Shown here in pieces: positions 35,395 through 47,166 of a stretch of DNA of 64,000 nucleotides. The stretch is from Sweltsa coloradensis (taxonomy: Eukaryota > Arthropoda > Insecta > Plecoptera > Chloroperlidae), in the NCBI GenBank assembly GCA_024449915.1, contig JAMZAV010000068.1:372001-436000 (forward strand), written 5' to 3'. Each line of letters opens with the position of its first letter. Within the stretch, counting starts at the first letter, position 1. The position numbers and the translations under genes were made by a program. The notes beneath the pieces are model-generated. The model was given only the letters and a program-made list of their open reading frames with translations, was not told where the DNA came from and did no database searches.

Positions 35395-38334
35395 TAAATG
35401 CGAAAATCTAAAATCTGTCAAAAAGTCTGCATTTTCTCACCGATTGGCGATAAAATACGTTAAAATCTGCAATGGGGTGTTCATTTATCTATTATTAGCA
35501 ATTATAAAATGTTGTATTCACATATACTGACTTATGGCTGCAGCATTATGAACGCGCGAAGCATCAAATCAGTACCACTCCCTCGTAGTAATCAACAAGT
35601 AAGCAAGGAAAACTTGCTCTAAATCCTTCCTACAATGGCTTATTCTAAACGTGTCTTGCATGTCGTCTCTAAACGCGTTCAGGATAAACGTTCCAAAGTT
35701 ATCCTGTAACGGATTCACAGCCTTGTAGATTAAAACTTACTTCTAAGAACAGTCACCGCCTTCATAATCCTAACACGAGTGCTTTGTTCCAAATGTTTGA
35801 AGAAAAGTGACTTTATTCACGAGAGCACAGCGAGATACGTTTTCTAAGTTGGTAAAGCTTGGGCAGGGAGTCGCATATTTATTCATCTCAATTTTAACTT
35901 GTTTTATTTTTCTGTTTCTGTTTCGTTTCACAGTTCATATGAACATTGTGCAATACAACAAAATTGTAAGAGATTTTGCATTTGCCATGACGACACTTCA
36001 CTTCAAAATGGACTCATGTTGGAATTACTAAAACTAGTTGGCAATTTGTGTGATTCCTAATAAAAGAAGAGGAATATATAACGCCTTCAATCCACAATTA
36101 AAAATTGACAAACCTTGAGATTCTGTTTTTGCGTATAAATAACAGTTTTTGAGATCATTTTTGTACAACTGTTTATTTTCTCCTTAGTATGGTTCGGCAA
36201 TTGAAGAGATACTATACAAATCGTCGACCAGAAAAATAAACTTTATTAACACACTCCACGAACCACCATTTATTAAGGCCATCTTTTATTATACGAACAC
36301 TGCTTTGATAACTTTTCATGATGCTTTCTTTTTTCTTGGAAATAAGAAATCTGACAAGTTAAGACTATGTCGAAAGATGAGCTATAAAGAAGTAGGCCTA
36401 CCGGTCATTCTGCTAGGGGCGTCAAGATAACGACATAGGGCGTCTGGACAAATTGCCAGTCGTTCAGATAGACTTATGAGGAAATGGCTTTCCATGCGTA
36501 ATGTGAACAGAGAGATAAAATCTTGTTACGATAACTCGACACACTTATTTTGTTTCTCTTCGTATTTAATGAATGATATAGTTGTTTTCCAACAAAGTAG
36601 TAGTCAAGTTTTGAAACTAGTATTCGGTCCTTGACTCCAAGTTTGACAGGGTATAGGGGAATGAGAAGATAGATAGCAAACACAAATATAAGTTTATTGT
36701 AATACTTAAAATTGGTTATTAAATTCCCAAATGTTTTATGTATAAGTTGTTAGTTAAGGTTGATGAATTCAAGGAAGCGTGGAGTAATCATTACCCAGGT
36801 TGTCACTGCATATCGTACACGGGAATGAAGAGAACCGACGCCATCACATAATATTTGTTGTCAAAAGTGTCGTTAATAACAATTTGAGCTCAACTACCAG
36901 AGCGATCCAATACTTCACGAATTGCCTATATTGTCTCACCTAAAGTTGACTTCGCCACACCTGACACAATACATACCTATCAAACGGCATTAACACGTCA
37001 CAATATGAATTAGCAGAACACACACTGTTGTTTGCGAATGGAAACATTAACTGGTGGTCACCCAAATTTAAAGCTGGTTATAATTTATAAAAATATCCCA
37101 AGTAAATCAAATTATGAACATACATTTTGGTACATTTTACCCACTATAGGCAATAATGTCCTTGACCGATAATTTCTCAACTTTTTATCTCTCTATCTTT
37201 AGGGAAATGAACTTTAAACTCGCTCTACACTATGTCGTGGTAGCCTTTCGATAAAGGTTATCAGCTGTGTAAATAAGTAGCGAGAAAATTGTTTCACTAG
37301 GGCTTCCGCTATATAGGAAATTTATATGCACGTACATAAATAATGTTTTGCACGCATTAGCGACAGCATTAAGAGAAATATGAAGCATAACTCCAGTACT
37401 TTTTACCGATGTTTCTACTACTGATACGAGACGTGTCTTCATCTCAAGTTTGCCGGGGTTTTTTAAAAAGCTACTTTCTACTCAATTGTTTTAATATTAC
37501 ATAACACATTTTAGTATTAATCAAAATAAACTTTAGCATAATGAACTTTTACAACAATTATCTCGCTCCGCACACCGTAGATAGATATTTAACTAACTTA
37601 CTAAAATATAAATTAGTGGCAACCCTTGTTACGTAACTGTCAAGTAGTGTGCAATTTAAGGATTCAAAAAACCATGTCTAGTTAAGACTATTTTTTGTTA
37701 CTCATACAAATTATTGTTTAATGGTTTTTGAGCCTAAACATACGATTGTGTTTTCGGACAGATTTAATTTTAGACTGAAATAATAGCACTAATAAACAAT
37801 CATACTACAGCATGGCAACAATTTTTCCTTTATGCCTTTTCGATAACCGTCTCTACATCAACGCGATACAAGCCTCACAATGGAAATCATCATTTTTCTT
37901 TTAATCTTTTAAATTGCATAAAAGAACCGAAAATTTGATCACTTGATCTTTCCCAGCGGCGCGTTCTATTTCATCACGCACTCTCGAAAAGATCGCAAGA
38001 ACAAAGGGTGTCGTATAATTGGGTTTTTATCCTCTTTCATAAATCGTTATTTAAGCCTAGAGAGCAGCAATGGAACGGAAGTTTTTTACGAAAGATGTTT
38101 TCCAAACTTCCCCCGTCGAATATAATTTTGATGAAATTTACGTTTCGTTTCTAGGAGGCTGATTTAAACTCAATCGTTCGGAATATGATATACGAAAGTA
38201 GTGTTATAAACCAAACACCGCTGTATCGTATGGTATCTTAATAATACCCTCGCTTGCTGAGAAGGCAATTTACTTTATGTGACAATATAATATCGGCGGT
38301 GTATTCACGGGGACTAAACTCATCTACATCATAC
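35395..38334. other. AT-rich non-coding sequence
   Basis: Only short open frames without recognised motifs are present. Confidence 0.6.
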
Positions 38335-38462
38335 CTGCATCTGCAATGTCTCCATCGTTGTAGACGGCTCTCGCGAGCTCCGGCTCTCTGTACTGATTCG
38401 TTTGCGGAGTCGCTCTGAAGCCAAGGTCGAGGTGAACGCAGCCCGGTTCCCGAAGACGAACT
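38335..38462 (-). CDS. Tentative 5' exon (5' UTR plus METLQMQ start) of a minus-strand gene, perhaps the GMC gene
   Basis: This is a GC-rich island in AT-rich DNA. On the minus strand it has a TCAGTT initiator-like site at 38464-38459 and a GATAAAAG motif further upstream near 38532. An ATG at 38355-38353 sits in good context (ACG ATG G) and encodes METLQMQ, up to a CAG|GTATGA donor with the exon ending at 38335. That is the layout of a first exon with 5' UTR and a short coding start. It lies upstream of the GMC exons on the same strand, so it could be their first exon, but no joining exon was found. An alternative frame is open for 62 codons (38512-38324) and could instead be coding. The assignment is inference. 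Confidence 0.3.
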
Positions 38463-38717
38463 GAGAGGTTAAGAGCTGTGGCTGTCCAAGTCTCAACCTC
38501 ACTCGAGGTCACAGCTCGAGTAGAACAGGCTTTTATCTTCGACCAATGACCCGAAACGTTTTAGATCACTGCCAAATACATTATCGATAAAACTTGTTGG
38601 TGTTCTTTCTAGGAAAAAACAATAACTTTTTGGATCAGACGTTAAGTGAAATGACAAAACATGATTATAGTTTGTGTCAGTAACTTTTTCATGCTAGTAC
38701 ACGCAATAAACTTACAG

Positions 38718-39252
38718 AGTTTCCTTGAGGAAATATCGCAATAAAATTAATATATATGAGGAAAATGACTCCGGTCAATGTGATTCAAGATAAACCAGGC
38801 ACTACATTGTAATACAAGCAGGGCGTAAGCCACGCGTTATTAGATAGTCTAGCATTGAGAACTCCACATTCAAGGAGCATTTTTAGAATATGTACCATCT
38901 ACCACATAATATTTTATGACATATTATTAATGTAAATTAACCAAACAAAGTAAAGTTCGTTGGTCTTGTGGTTAGCGTATCTGCTTCCAATGCAGAAGGT
39001 CCAGGGTTCGATTCCCGCTAAAGTCAGAAGTTTTTCTTGAGGAATTCGCTAATTTATATTAATTGAAAATGACTGCCGTCAAGTGAGCAATATAAGTCAG
39101 ATTGTTGAATCGCTGGGCGTTAGACGCGTTTTAGCATAGTCATACATGATTAAATTCCATAAATTCAGAGATTTTGGTTGTTACTTACCACATAATCTTG
39201 GTGGGGGCTTGATTAAGACATAGTTATTAATGTAAATTAACAAACAAAGTAA
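38718..39252 (+). mobile_element. SINE-like composite: body, tRNA-like head, body
   Basis: A tRNA-like head lies at 38955-39025. It has a D-arm/box A region GGTCTTGTGGTTAGCG, anticodon stem TCTGC/GCAGA with loop TTCCAAT, and box B GGGTTCGATTCCC. It is flanked on both sides by diverged copies of the same sequence (38718-38954 and 39029-39252). Both flanks start near CTTGAGGAA, contain GAAAATGACT and a GGGCGT...ACGCGTT segment, and end in ATTAATGTAAATTAAC with CAAACAAAGTAAA. This reads as a truncated element body followed by a second element with its head. The anticodon position would be CCA (Trp), but a functional tRNA is unlikely. Confidence 0.6.
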
Positions 39253-42200
39253 ATTAATTTATAACGAAGTTATTATCAAAACGAGAGAAAGCTAAAGAAA
39301 GACAACCTTAATGTACAGCAGATACATTAATCAAAAGTGTGTAAGGCCTACAACAACCCAAAGATGTATTTCATAAATAAATATTATCCTACTAGAAGAT
39401 TGGATTGAATTGGCAAAAACTGAAGGTTTGGCCCGGCTTTGAATCAATCATGGGTTTTCCAGATTTACTGCGAGATGCATACTACTCACTTTTCTTTTTG
39501 AAAAGTAGTTGAATTATTAATGGTGGCTACAAAAGAAAAAAGTTGAACTATAATCATTCAATTAATTAGATTTCGCGTTACCTCTAAATAAAGATGTTAA
39601 CTAAGTTTTGTAAATGTATTGCACGTAATTACTTATGTCCTAGCGTAATATTATTAATATACAAGTAGTCTACACCGAAAGCGCAAAGACAAACTTAATC
39701 ATATTTACCAGAACCAATTTTCATTCGAGCTCGCTGGTGAAGCCTAAAACCTGAACATTAATATACGTAGGATTAGTCTCACCTACAAAGTTTGTAACTA
39801 ACCAAAACATACGGTTCCGTGTCTCGTGTTTTGGTGCGTGCACTATGCCATTCAAGAGGAAGAAGATACGATGTGGTAGATAGCACATCACGAGACCTAC
39901 GTCATCATAGTTAGTTAGTCTCGCTACGATAGAATATCTGGTGTAAAGTTATAGCTGATGAGAAAATTATCATTACATGAACGTGACCTCGTCTGCGTTC
40001 TAACCTTCTATCATAAGAATTACCGAAATATTGACGATATGATTATTATGTAACGCATTTCTCAGAATTCCTAGAACAACATGTTTTTCGTTTCCGTTGC
40101 AGAAGTTATTTATTTCTTCCTACATATTTCATACTCTGGTTTTTCCAAGTTTAATTGGAATCATCAAGGCTTTTTTATGATTAGTGGATTCGCGAATTAA
40201 CTTGTATAAGAGCCAATACCATGGTATAGCATTAAGAACTCGGATTCATCAAAATTAAAAACAAATAAAAAATACCGGGAAAATATTTATAAAAACACAA
40301 ACACACGAACAATAACGCACGGTCAGAAAAAAAACTCTTACCAAAAGTGCGTACATTTTCGGAAGCTCCGCTTCCTTCCTCAGACGCGAGGAAATTACCG
40401 TCTCTCGGTGCTACGAAATGTCTCCGCCTTGCGGATCGATTCCCGGTACTAGGAAGCTTGATTGAAACTTACTTCTTAAAGTTCCATTATACCCAGTTCC
40501 TGAAATTAAAAATATTGCAATCGCGAAGAAAGAGTGGCGGGATTTCAATAAATTTAACTTTAATTTAGCGTTAAAAATCCCAACTACCACCACAAAAGTA
40601 AGTGTCGATCTTTTAACATGTTATCAAATCATGTTTATTTAAACTGTTGAAATGATGTGTTTTAAGTAAAAAAACAAAACAAAACAATCCTGCAAGAAAA
40701 TAATATAATATTGTGTTAACGAGTTTGTTAATGATGTGTATATTGTGCAATATAATAACGATTTTGTTGCATCTGATTCAAGAGTTCTTATTAGAAAGTG
40801 TTTTTAAAACAAAGTAAACTTTTCTTTTCGAATATTTGTGAAATTCAGATAGAGATCAACCGTTAGGTAAACCCTACTTTATACATTTGAGATTTAAATA
40901 CCAACTTCGCAATCGATGCTATATTGCCATATTTTGCGTTTAATGTAATAACTCCCACTGATTGTTTTGATTAGTTAGCTATCATAACACACACAATGCA
41001 CGTTCAATGTAAATGTACACACATGATTCACACACTTGATTACATGCAACTAGTTGATTTAAATTTAATGTCACAATCAATAATGTGGTGAGCTAAAGTA
41101 GAGCATTCAGTAGGAAAAGGAACTCTAAGGTAGACCGCATGCATCCTTCTATTTGTCAGGGCATCAGAACAGTGGCGAGGAAATAAGACATCCTGTTTAT
41201 TCGAGTGAGTTATTTCTGTGTAACGTGACTAATGCAAGTTAACAAGTTGTTGGAGATCTAGAAATGTTGGATATCAGTAGCTACAGTATAACTATTGCAT
41301 TTATATTATCTAATGAGATTCAAATCTTATTCTCGTACCTAGAACCAATCATGCATTGCAATTCCAGATTAGATTATTATTCGATTTCCAGGTAATTATA
41401 AAGAAGCAAGCCTGCTCATTACACCATATTTCAATTTTCTCAACACATTTCATGTTTGCATGTTATACTTTCATAATTACCTTAGAATGAATTAAGAAGG
41501 CTCCTGACATTGAACTTTTCCATATTTTTTTTTTTTAATCAAAAAATAATAAATACAGTTTTCAGGGATTTTAAATCAACTGTTTTACGATAAATATTAA
41601 CAATCTTCTTTGATTAGGACATACATCCATAATTACTCATTACCGAACATAACATACTTCCTAGATCCCTCTACCCTTCTACCTCTCAGCCAGCTAGTAG
41701 ATATGAAGGGTTCTCACTTACCTGTGGTGACTGGAAACAACACAAAATCTGCAAACTGTGGTATTCTTCTGCGATACACCATCCACTCCAAACTTCACAC
41801 TAGCAATATCGAAATATAATCTCAAATAGCCGATTAAAAAGTTTGCGAAATTATTTCAATACGTACTCAATTTTAATTGTGTAATATTTTCTTTCGAATA
41901 GTGTAGGATGCAGCTAAGAAACCAGGAGAATAAAAATTGAAGCCACGTTCTAAATCTGTACAAAACATACAGGCAACATACTATTGCTAAATAATACCAC
42001 CATATTATTTTGAACAATACATAATGAAAGAATACTTTTATCAAAAAATTAACTTGGTTGTGAACACAATTTTTCTCAACCAACGTGAAGACAGGTTATA
42101 ATATAATTTCACCCGTTTTTCAATTCATGCAAGACTTTCATCGGTAATACCAAGCTCTCCTGCCTCTCGTGTTGTGTTAAGCCTTGATCTTTTCTGCCAT

Positions 42201-42930
42201 CCTCATGACACATTTAATCAATGAATGAGTTGCGGAACAAATAATAAATAAAATAAATAATAAATAATCTCTATCAATAACTAACAACTGTTTGAATATA
42301 AAGTTGCATTCCCCTCTGTGCGTTTGTGTCTGTCAATTTGTTCCTTGGATTCCATTTTTTCCACCCTGTCGAAATTAATTTCTGTGCCACGCCCAATATG
42401 TATACATAAATATTGTCTTATGACGTTATGTGGTAATTTCATCACGTCAGGAACAGAAACATATCTATGATATGTTTGTAGTATCAGACTCAGCCATTAT
42501 AATTTATTCTGCATCAAACTATATTATAAAATTTATATTCAATGTCTTAATAAATAATTCAAACCACCGTAAAGTAACTCGATCAGTATGAACTTGTTAT
42601 ACTGAGCTCCTAACTGCAGGGTAAATAGATATTTCAATTTTGCACTCAATTAAAACATCTTAGCTCCGGGCATACTAACAGCATCACGGTGCGATGATAC
42701 ATAACTTAAAATATAGCTAATAAACTTTCAAAAGCATATAACGTCTATACTATGACGTGAGGGTAGGCCGTTGATTCGATATATACTACCGGCAATCCTG
42801 ACTTAAGATTATTTTAATGTGTAAACCAGTAAAAATGAGTGGTGGGATTGAGTTGATTTGACCCAACAGGCTTACTTACCTATCAATTGAAGAACACCGA
42901 ATAAACTGTGTTCCCTACAGTGTGTATTAT

Positions 42931-43016
42931 CCTACGAAATAAATTTATTAACACATGAGGCTCGATATATTGTTCATCCTACGAAATAAATTTATTAACA
43001 CATGAGGCTCGATATT
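42931..43016. repeat. 47-bp direct tandem repeat, two copies
   Basis: CCTACGAAATAAATTTATTA followed by ACACATGAGGCTCGATAT occurs at 42931 and again at 42978. The function is unknown. Confidence 0.9.
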
Positions 43017-45873
43017 CTAGAAAAATTCTGAACAATTTTCTCTACAATATAAAAGCATAAATCCATTCGATTCGGTTCAGTTTTGCGCCACTGCGGGTGG
43101 TGTAAAATCAAGACGAATTGAGTAGCATTTTTGTTTTAAATTAGAGAATAATTCAATATCAGGTAAATGAAATGATGCTAGTTCCGATGACAATCTATAG
43201 CACCATTTCATGGTAACTCGGTGTACATGGTTGTTTGTGTGTCGCTGGAGAATTGCCACCAAAGCACGATTAGACACGGTAGATTTGAATAGCATATGTG
43301 ACAGTAGAACACAAACATTGGGCCATGGACGAATAGGCATAATGTTGTGTTGGATAGGTTTAATAGGACACTACCACAGACAAGAAAACAAACAGTAGTA
43401 ACCACTCTTGCCAAGCGAATCATCCATCCATGATCCCCACTGAATGATCGGTAGAGGTGGTTTACGGTATAGACTCTAATATAGGAGGTCATCGGGTCGC
43501 AGACTATGAACTTCCAATATTTTCATCGGCAAAGGGGTAATGTTGGTATAGTGTCATTTAAAATAACCGTTGGACATTCTCTTATGAATAGCTAATTGCA
43601 AACTTATTTTTAGAAAGTCACCAAAAAGGGTTCTCCCGTTCATGTTTTGTTTTGTTTTGTTTTTTTTTTTTTTTACGAAAACGACGATTAAATTTATGAC
43701 AAAATGTTTTTTAAAATTACAAAAATATTATTTAAAAAATTCACAGCATTTTGCAGGTATGCAAGGAATTTTATTTTGCCATTTTGAGGCAACGATTGCG
43801 GGCAGTTTAAGCTTCTCGATCCAATAAATTTCCCAATGCGGAAAATGTAGTAGTGGGTAATAAGTCATTTACTCCAGCCTACACCTTAATAAGGAAATTA
43901 ATGTGAAGTGGCGCAATACGGTGAAGGCGAGATATTTTTATTGATCACGGAACTCGGTTTCGACATGGGCGTTTGATAATGCAATTTATTCCAGCCAAGC
44001 GCAGTGATGCTGGCGGACGATGGACGGCAGCTCCGCGGGGGAGTACAATCTGTCACGTGATCCCCCCCCCCCCCGTCGTAGATTCCATTATCACACACCC
44101 CTGCAATCAGAGATGAACGACGTCACACGTGGAACAAATTCTCCTCGTCTCACCGACCCCTCATCTAATCTCACCGGCTTGATTGTAGGCCATGTTTTTC
44201 AATCTGACTTTATAGAAAAAAAGAGTTTTAGCGATTTACTTTGTTTTTTTATGTCTCTAGAAATTCATCTTTTCGAGACGATGAGAGATGGTCAATGAAG
44301 ATGAAGATCAAAGAAATTAACCACGCCTTATAAGATTCGAGCATAAATCCCTCAGAATAATAAACATCGACTGCACCTAACCGTCTTTTAAAATGTTGCA
44401 CGTTAAGACGTTAAAATATAACGGATGAGATTGTGTTCTGCGATGGTTCATTCGTATTTTTAGAAACCCCTTTATAGTAAGTAGGTTATATTTGAAAATT
44501 TTGTTAAATGTTTATTTTTAATTTCAATTTTTTTATCGCATGATTGTTATTTTGTGTCGTAAGACAACATCGCTGGCTGCAGAGACCAATGTTCATTATT
44601 ATTATTATAAAATAAACATTTTGTGGGAAAATTTATTACAATGAAGGTGGAGTTGACATTAACCCTTTCCCTTCCTACCCTGGGGAATAATCACAATAAT
44701 ATTATATTTACACCCTTAAACATATCAAAGTAAATAGAGTGCGCGTGGATAAATTATCATAATATTGATAGTTTCCTAATTAGTTTCAATCTAAACACAA
44801 TATTATAACCAGGAGTACTGTTTTTTTTACTTCGGATAGCACTGTATGCATGTAGTTAATATGCCTACAATTACCGTAATTTCTGAATAATGTTTATTTG
44901 CATTTTTTAAATCTACAGAAAACCACCAAAATTCACAAGAAATCAATTACGTACATTTGTGTTCTACCAAAGTGCAAAATAAACGTAACGTCACATTTTC
45001 CCTTACAAAACTAAAAGCGCATCCTAAATATTTTAAATTAAATTGTGTTGTGTTTTGCCCCTTTTGCCGCGTTGTGCCTTTGACAGTGCGGTTGACAGAA
45101 CCACCGAAACATTTAGGCAAATTTGATTCCATTTCCTCTCCAGCGCATTCAACATCCCGAAAACAAAAACGTTCCACCGAGAAATTTCAAACAAACCAAT
45201 ACGAGAACTTTGAATCGCTTTACGTATTGGACGGGCAAAGGGAATTTTGTTTGATTTCCGAATGACCTCTGGGCTATTGTGTTTCGTTTGAGAAGTATTG
45301 ATGTTCAACGTTTTTCTGACCATGTTGGCACCTCTGTCCTTTATCACAAGTGAGCGAGTTCCAGAAAGCGCCAAACATCAAGTGAACGTAGACAGATGGA
45401 AAAGCCCCAGAGGATACAAAAGTTACACCGACGGTTCTAAAAAGCCAACGAAATGCAACAATTTAAAGGTTCAGTTTATCAATTATGAGATATTTTTTAT
45501 TACGTGATTTTTAAGCATTAGCCCGCATTAAGGGCATAGTTTGTGATTCATAACAAAAATTATTACATCTAGTTATGTGGTAAAGTAAAACACAACGAGA
45601 TAATTTTTGTAGCGGCAACGGAGACTTGTCTAAACATATATGTTTCTATTGAAATGTAGGAATTAGACGAGAGTCGATCCAAACTTACTCAGTTAAAACT
45701 AGAACGCGACAAAACTCATAGAAATATTTAATCGCTGTTTCGTGCATGCAATTACAGAGGTGCTGTGTAATTAATAGGAATATAATATTAATAAGTTTGA
45801 AATTAATTCTATTAGACATTAATAAATACCATGTAAACGTTTTAATATTTTTAACGTCCTTTTCTTATGCACT

Positions 45874-45922
45874 TGTTTGAGATTAGAAGGCATAGTATTG
45901 TTATGCCTTCTTATCTCAAACA
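45874..45922. repeat. 21-bp hairpin with 7-base loop, microRNA-like or element remnant
   Basis: TGTTTGAGATTAGAAGGCAT plus A (45874-45894) pairs with 45902-45922 with one mismatch, across the loop GTATTGT. There is no clear lower stem. I do not recognise either arm as a known insect microRNA. Confidence 0.6.
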
Positions 45923-46694
45923 GAACTGTACTAGTAATAATTGGTTTATTTACAAGAGTACAGTGTATGTAGAACTGAGTATTATCATAATGTGTTATTC
46001 GAATAACCTAATGTTGTGTGTGTAATGTTTCATAATTTACGTTTTAATAACGACTGTAAATTTTATTTACATAAATAACTAGTTTATCTTGTCTGGGAGT
46101 TAATTTATTTATTTTAAAAGTACATCGTTCTGAATGACACTCTGTAAATAAAGTTAACAACACAATAACTTTCAGACTATGTATAAAGCCATTTTCTATG
46201 CAAGCTTTTATACAACGAAGTGCATTACCCCAGTTACACTTTAATGCTATCACCTTAGTTTGTCCTATCAAGGTAGATGGCGTTCATCTCACCAGACGGA
46301 AATCCCAAATGTGATCGCAGTGTCATGTATTATAAACCTACGACGCCGTACTTCAGTGTGGACGATGGGACTCGTTGGACATCGCAGCCAAGACGCGTTA
46401 GCACAGAAAATGTCATCAACACACCTTGTCAGTCAGCACATCACAAATTGACACTTCGATGAGTGACACGACGTAATGTCAACGCATGTTGGCGTTGGTG
46501 TGACCCGTTTTCGAAACGCATTAGTGGTGTTCAAAATGGCGCAAAATGAGGAAATGTCCTGCGGATATCGACAAGTTATCGTCCAAAACAGTTAAAACTG
46601 AATCTTCAAGGTGGAATTGCATGTTTTTCGCAATGCGCGTTATACGAAAAAAATAATTTACGTTTCAAATCGCGAAATTACACCATGCAAATGG

Positions 46695-47166
46695 CAAACG
46701 GCATATGCGATCTTAATGAAAATTGGAGGGGACCTTTGAAATCTCTGAACTTAGACCTGCCACGTTTTTGGGTACAATCGAAGAAACATTTCCCATGAAT
46801 ATCGTACTTTTACGATTTTCTTTCGACTTTAAGAGCGATATTTTCGTGACATTTAGGCCGATTCTTACCAAACGGGTGGGGCTACAACGTTCATATTTTA
46901 CATGTTCATAAAAGTAATGGTGATGTATTGCTTTTTGAAAGAAAAAAGTGAAAAAGTTAGCCAGAATTCATAGAATAAAGGTTTTAATATTAGTTTTTTT
47001 AGGTTTATAATAACAATTAACAAGTAACAATAGAAACTTGACAACAATCACCTACAATGCATTCAAAAAGCTCTTGCAAAGGAAAAGTGGTCCTCCGCAA
47101 ACTAAAAACTTACAAAAAATCTCATCCATCAACGCGACTAAAAAAAGCGTTTTCGAAGCTTCCTAG
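46695..47166 (+). mobile_element. Interspersed repeat family R, copy R3 (left-truncated)
   Basis: It shares with R4 the blocks GCGATCTTAATGAAAATTGG, GGTACAATCGAAGAAA and CCGATTCTTACCAAACGGG, plus the CACCTACAATGCATTC block and the CCTAG-T end. The left GGATGAGCGAAGC end is absent or too diverged to see. The final hairpin region is altered (AACGCGACTAAAAAAAGCG). It has a single copy of the segment that R1 and R2 carry in tandem. Confidence 0.65.

Larger units (their letters stand above)
39253..46694. other. AT-rich sequence with simple repeats and one RNase H-like fragment
   Basis: A T-rich tract is at 43640-43675, a 13-base C run near 44063, and an AATAAATA-type simple repeat near 42240-42268. 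The plus-strand frame 45298-45507 contains SYTDGSKK, which resembles the YTDGSK motif of retrotransposon RNase H, but without surrounding similarity I recognise. Overlapping frames on the minus strand there are unrecognised. Confidence 0.5.

Noticed and set aside
41698..41750. Minus-strand micro-exon between TTTGCAG and CAG|GTAAGT
   Set aside because: It is very short, lacks a pyrimidine tract and has no partner exons.
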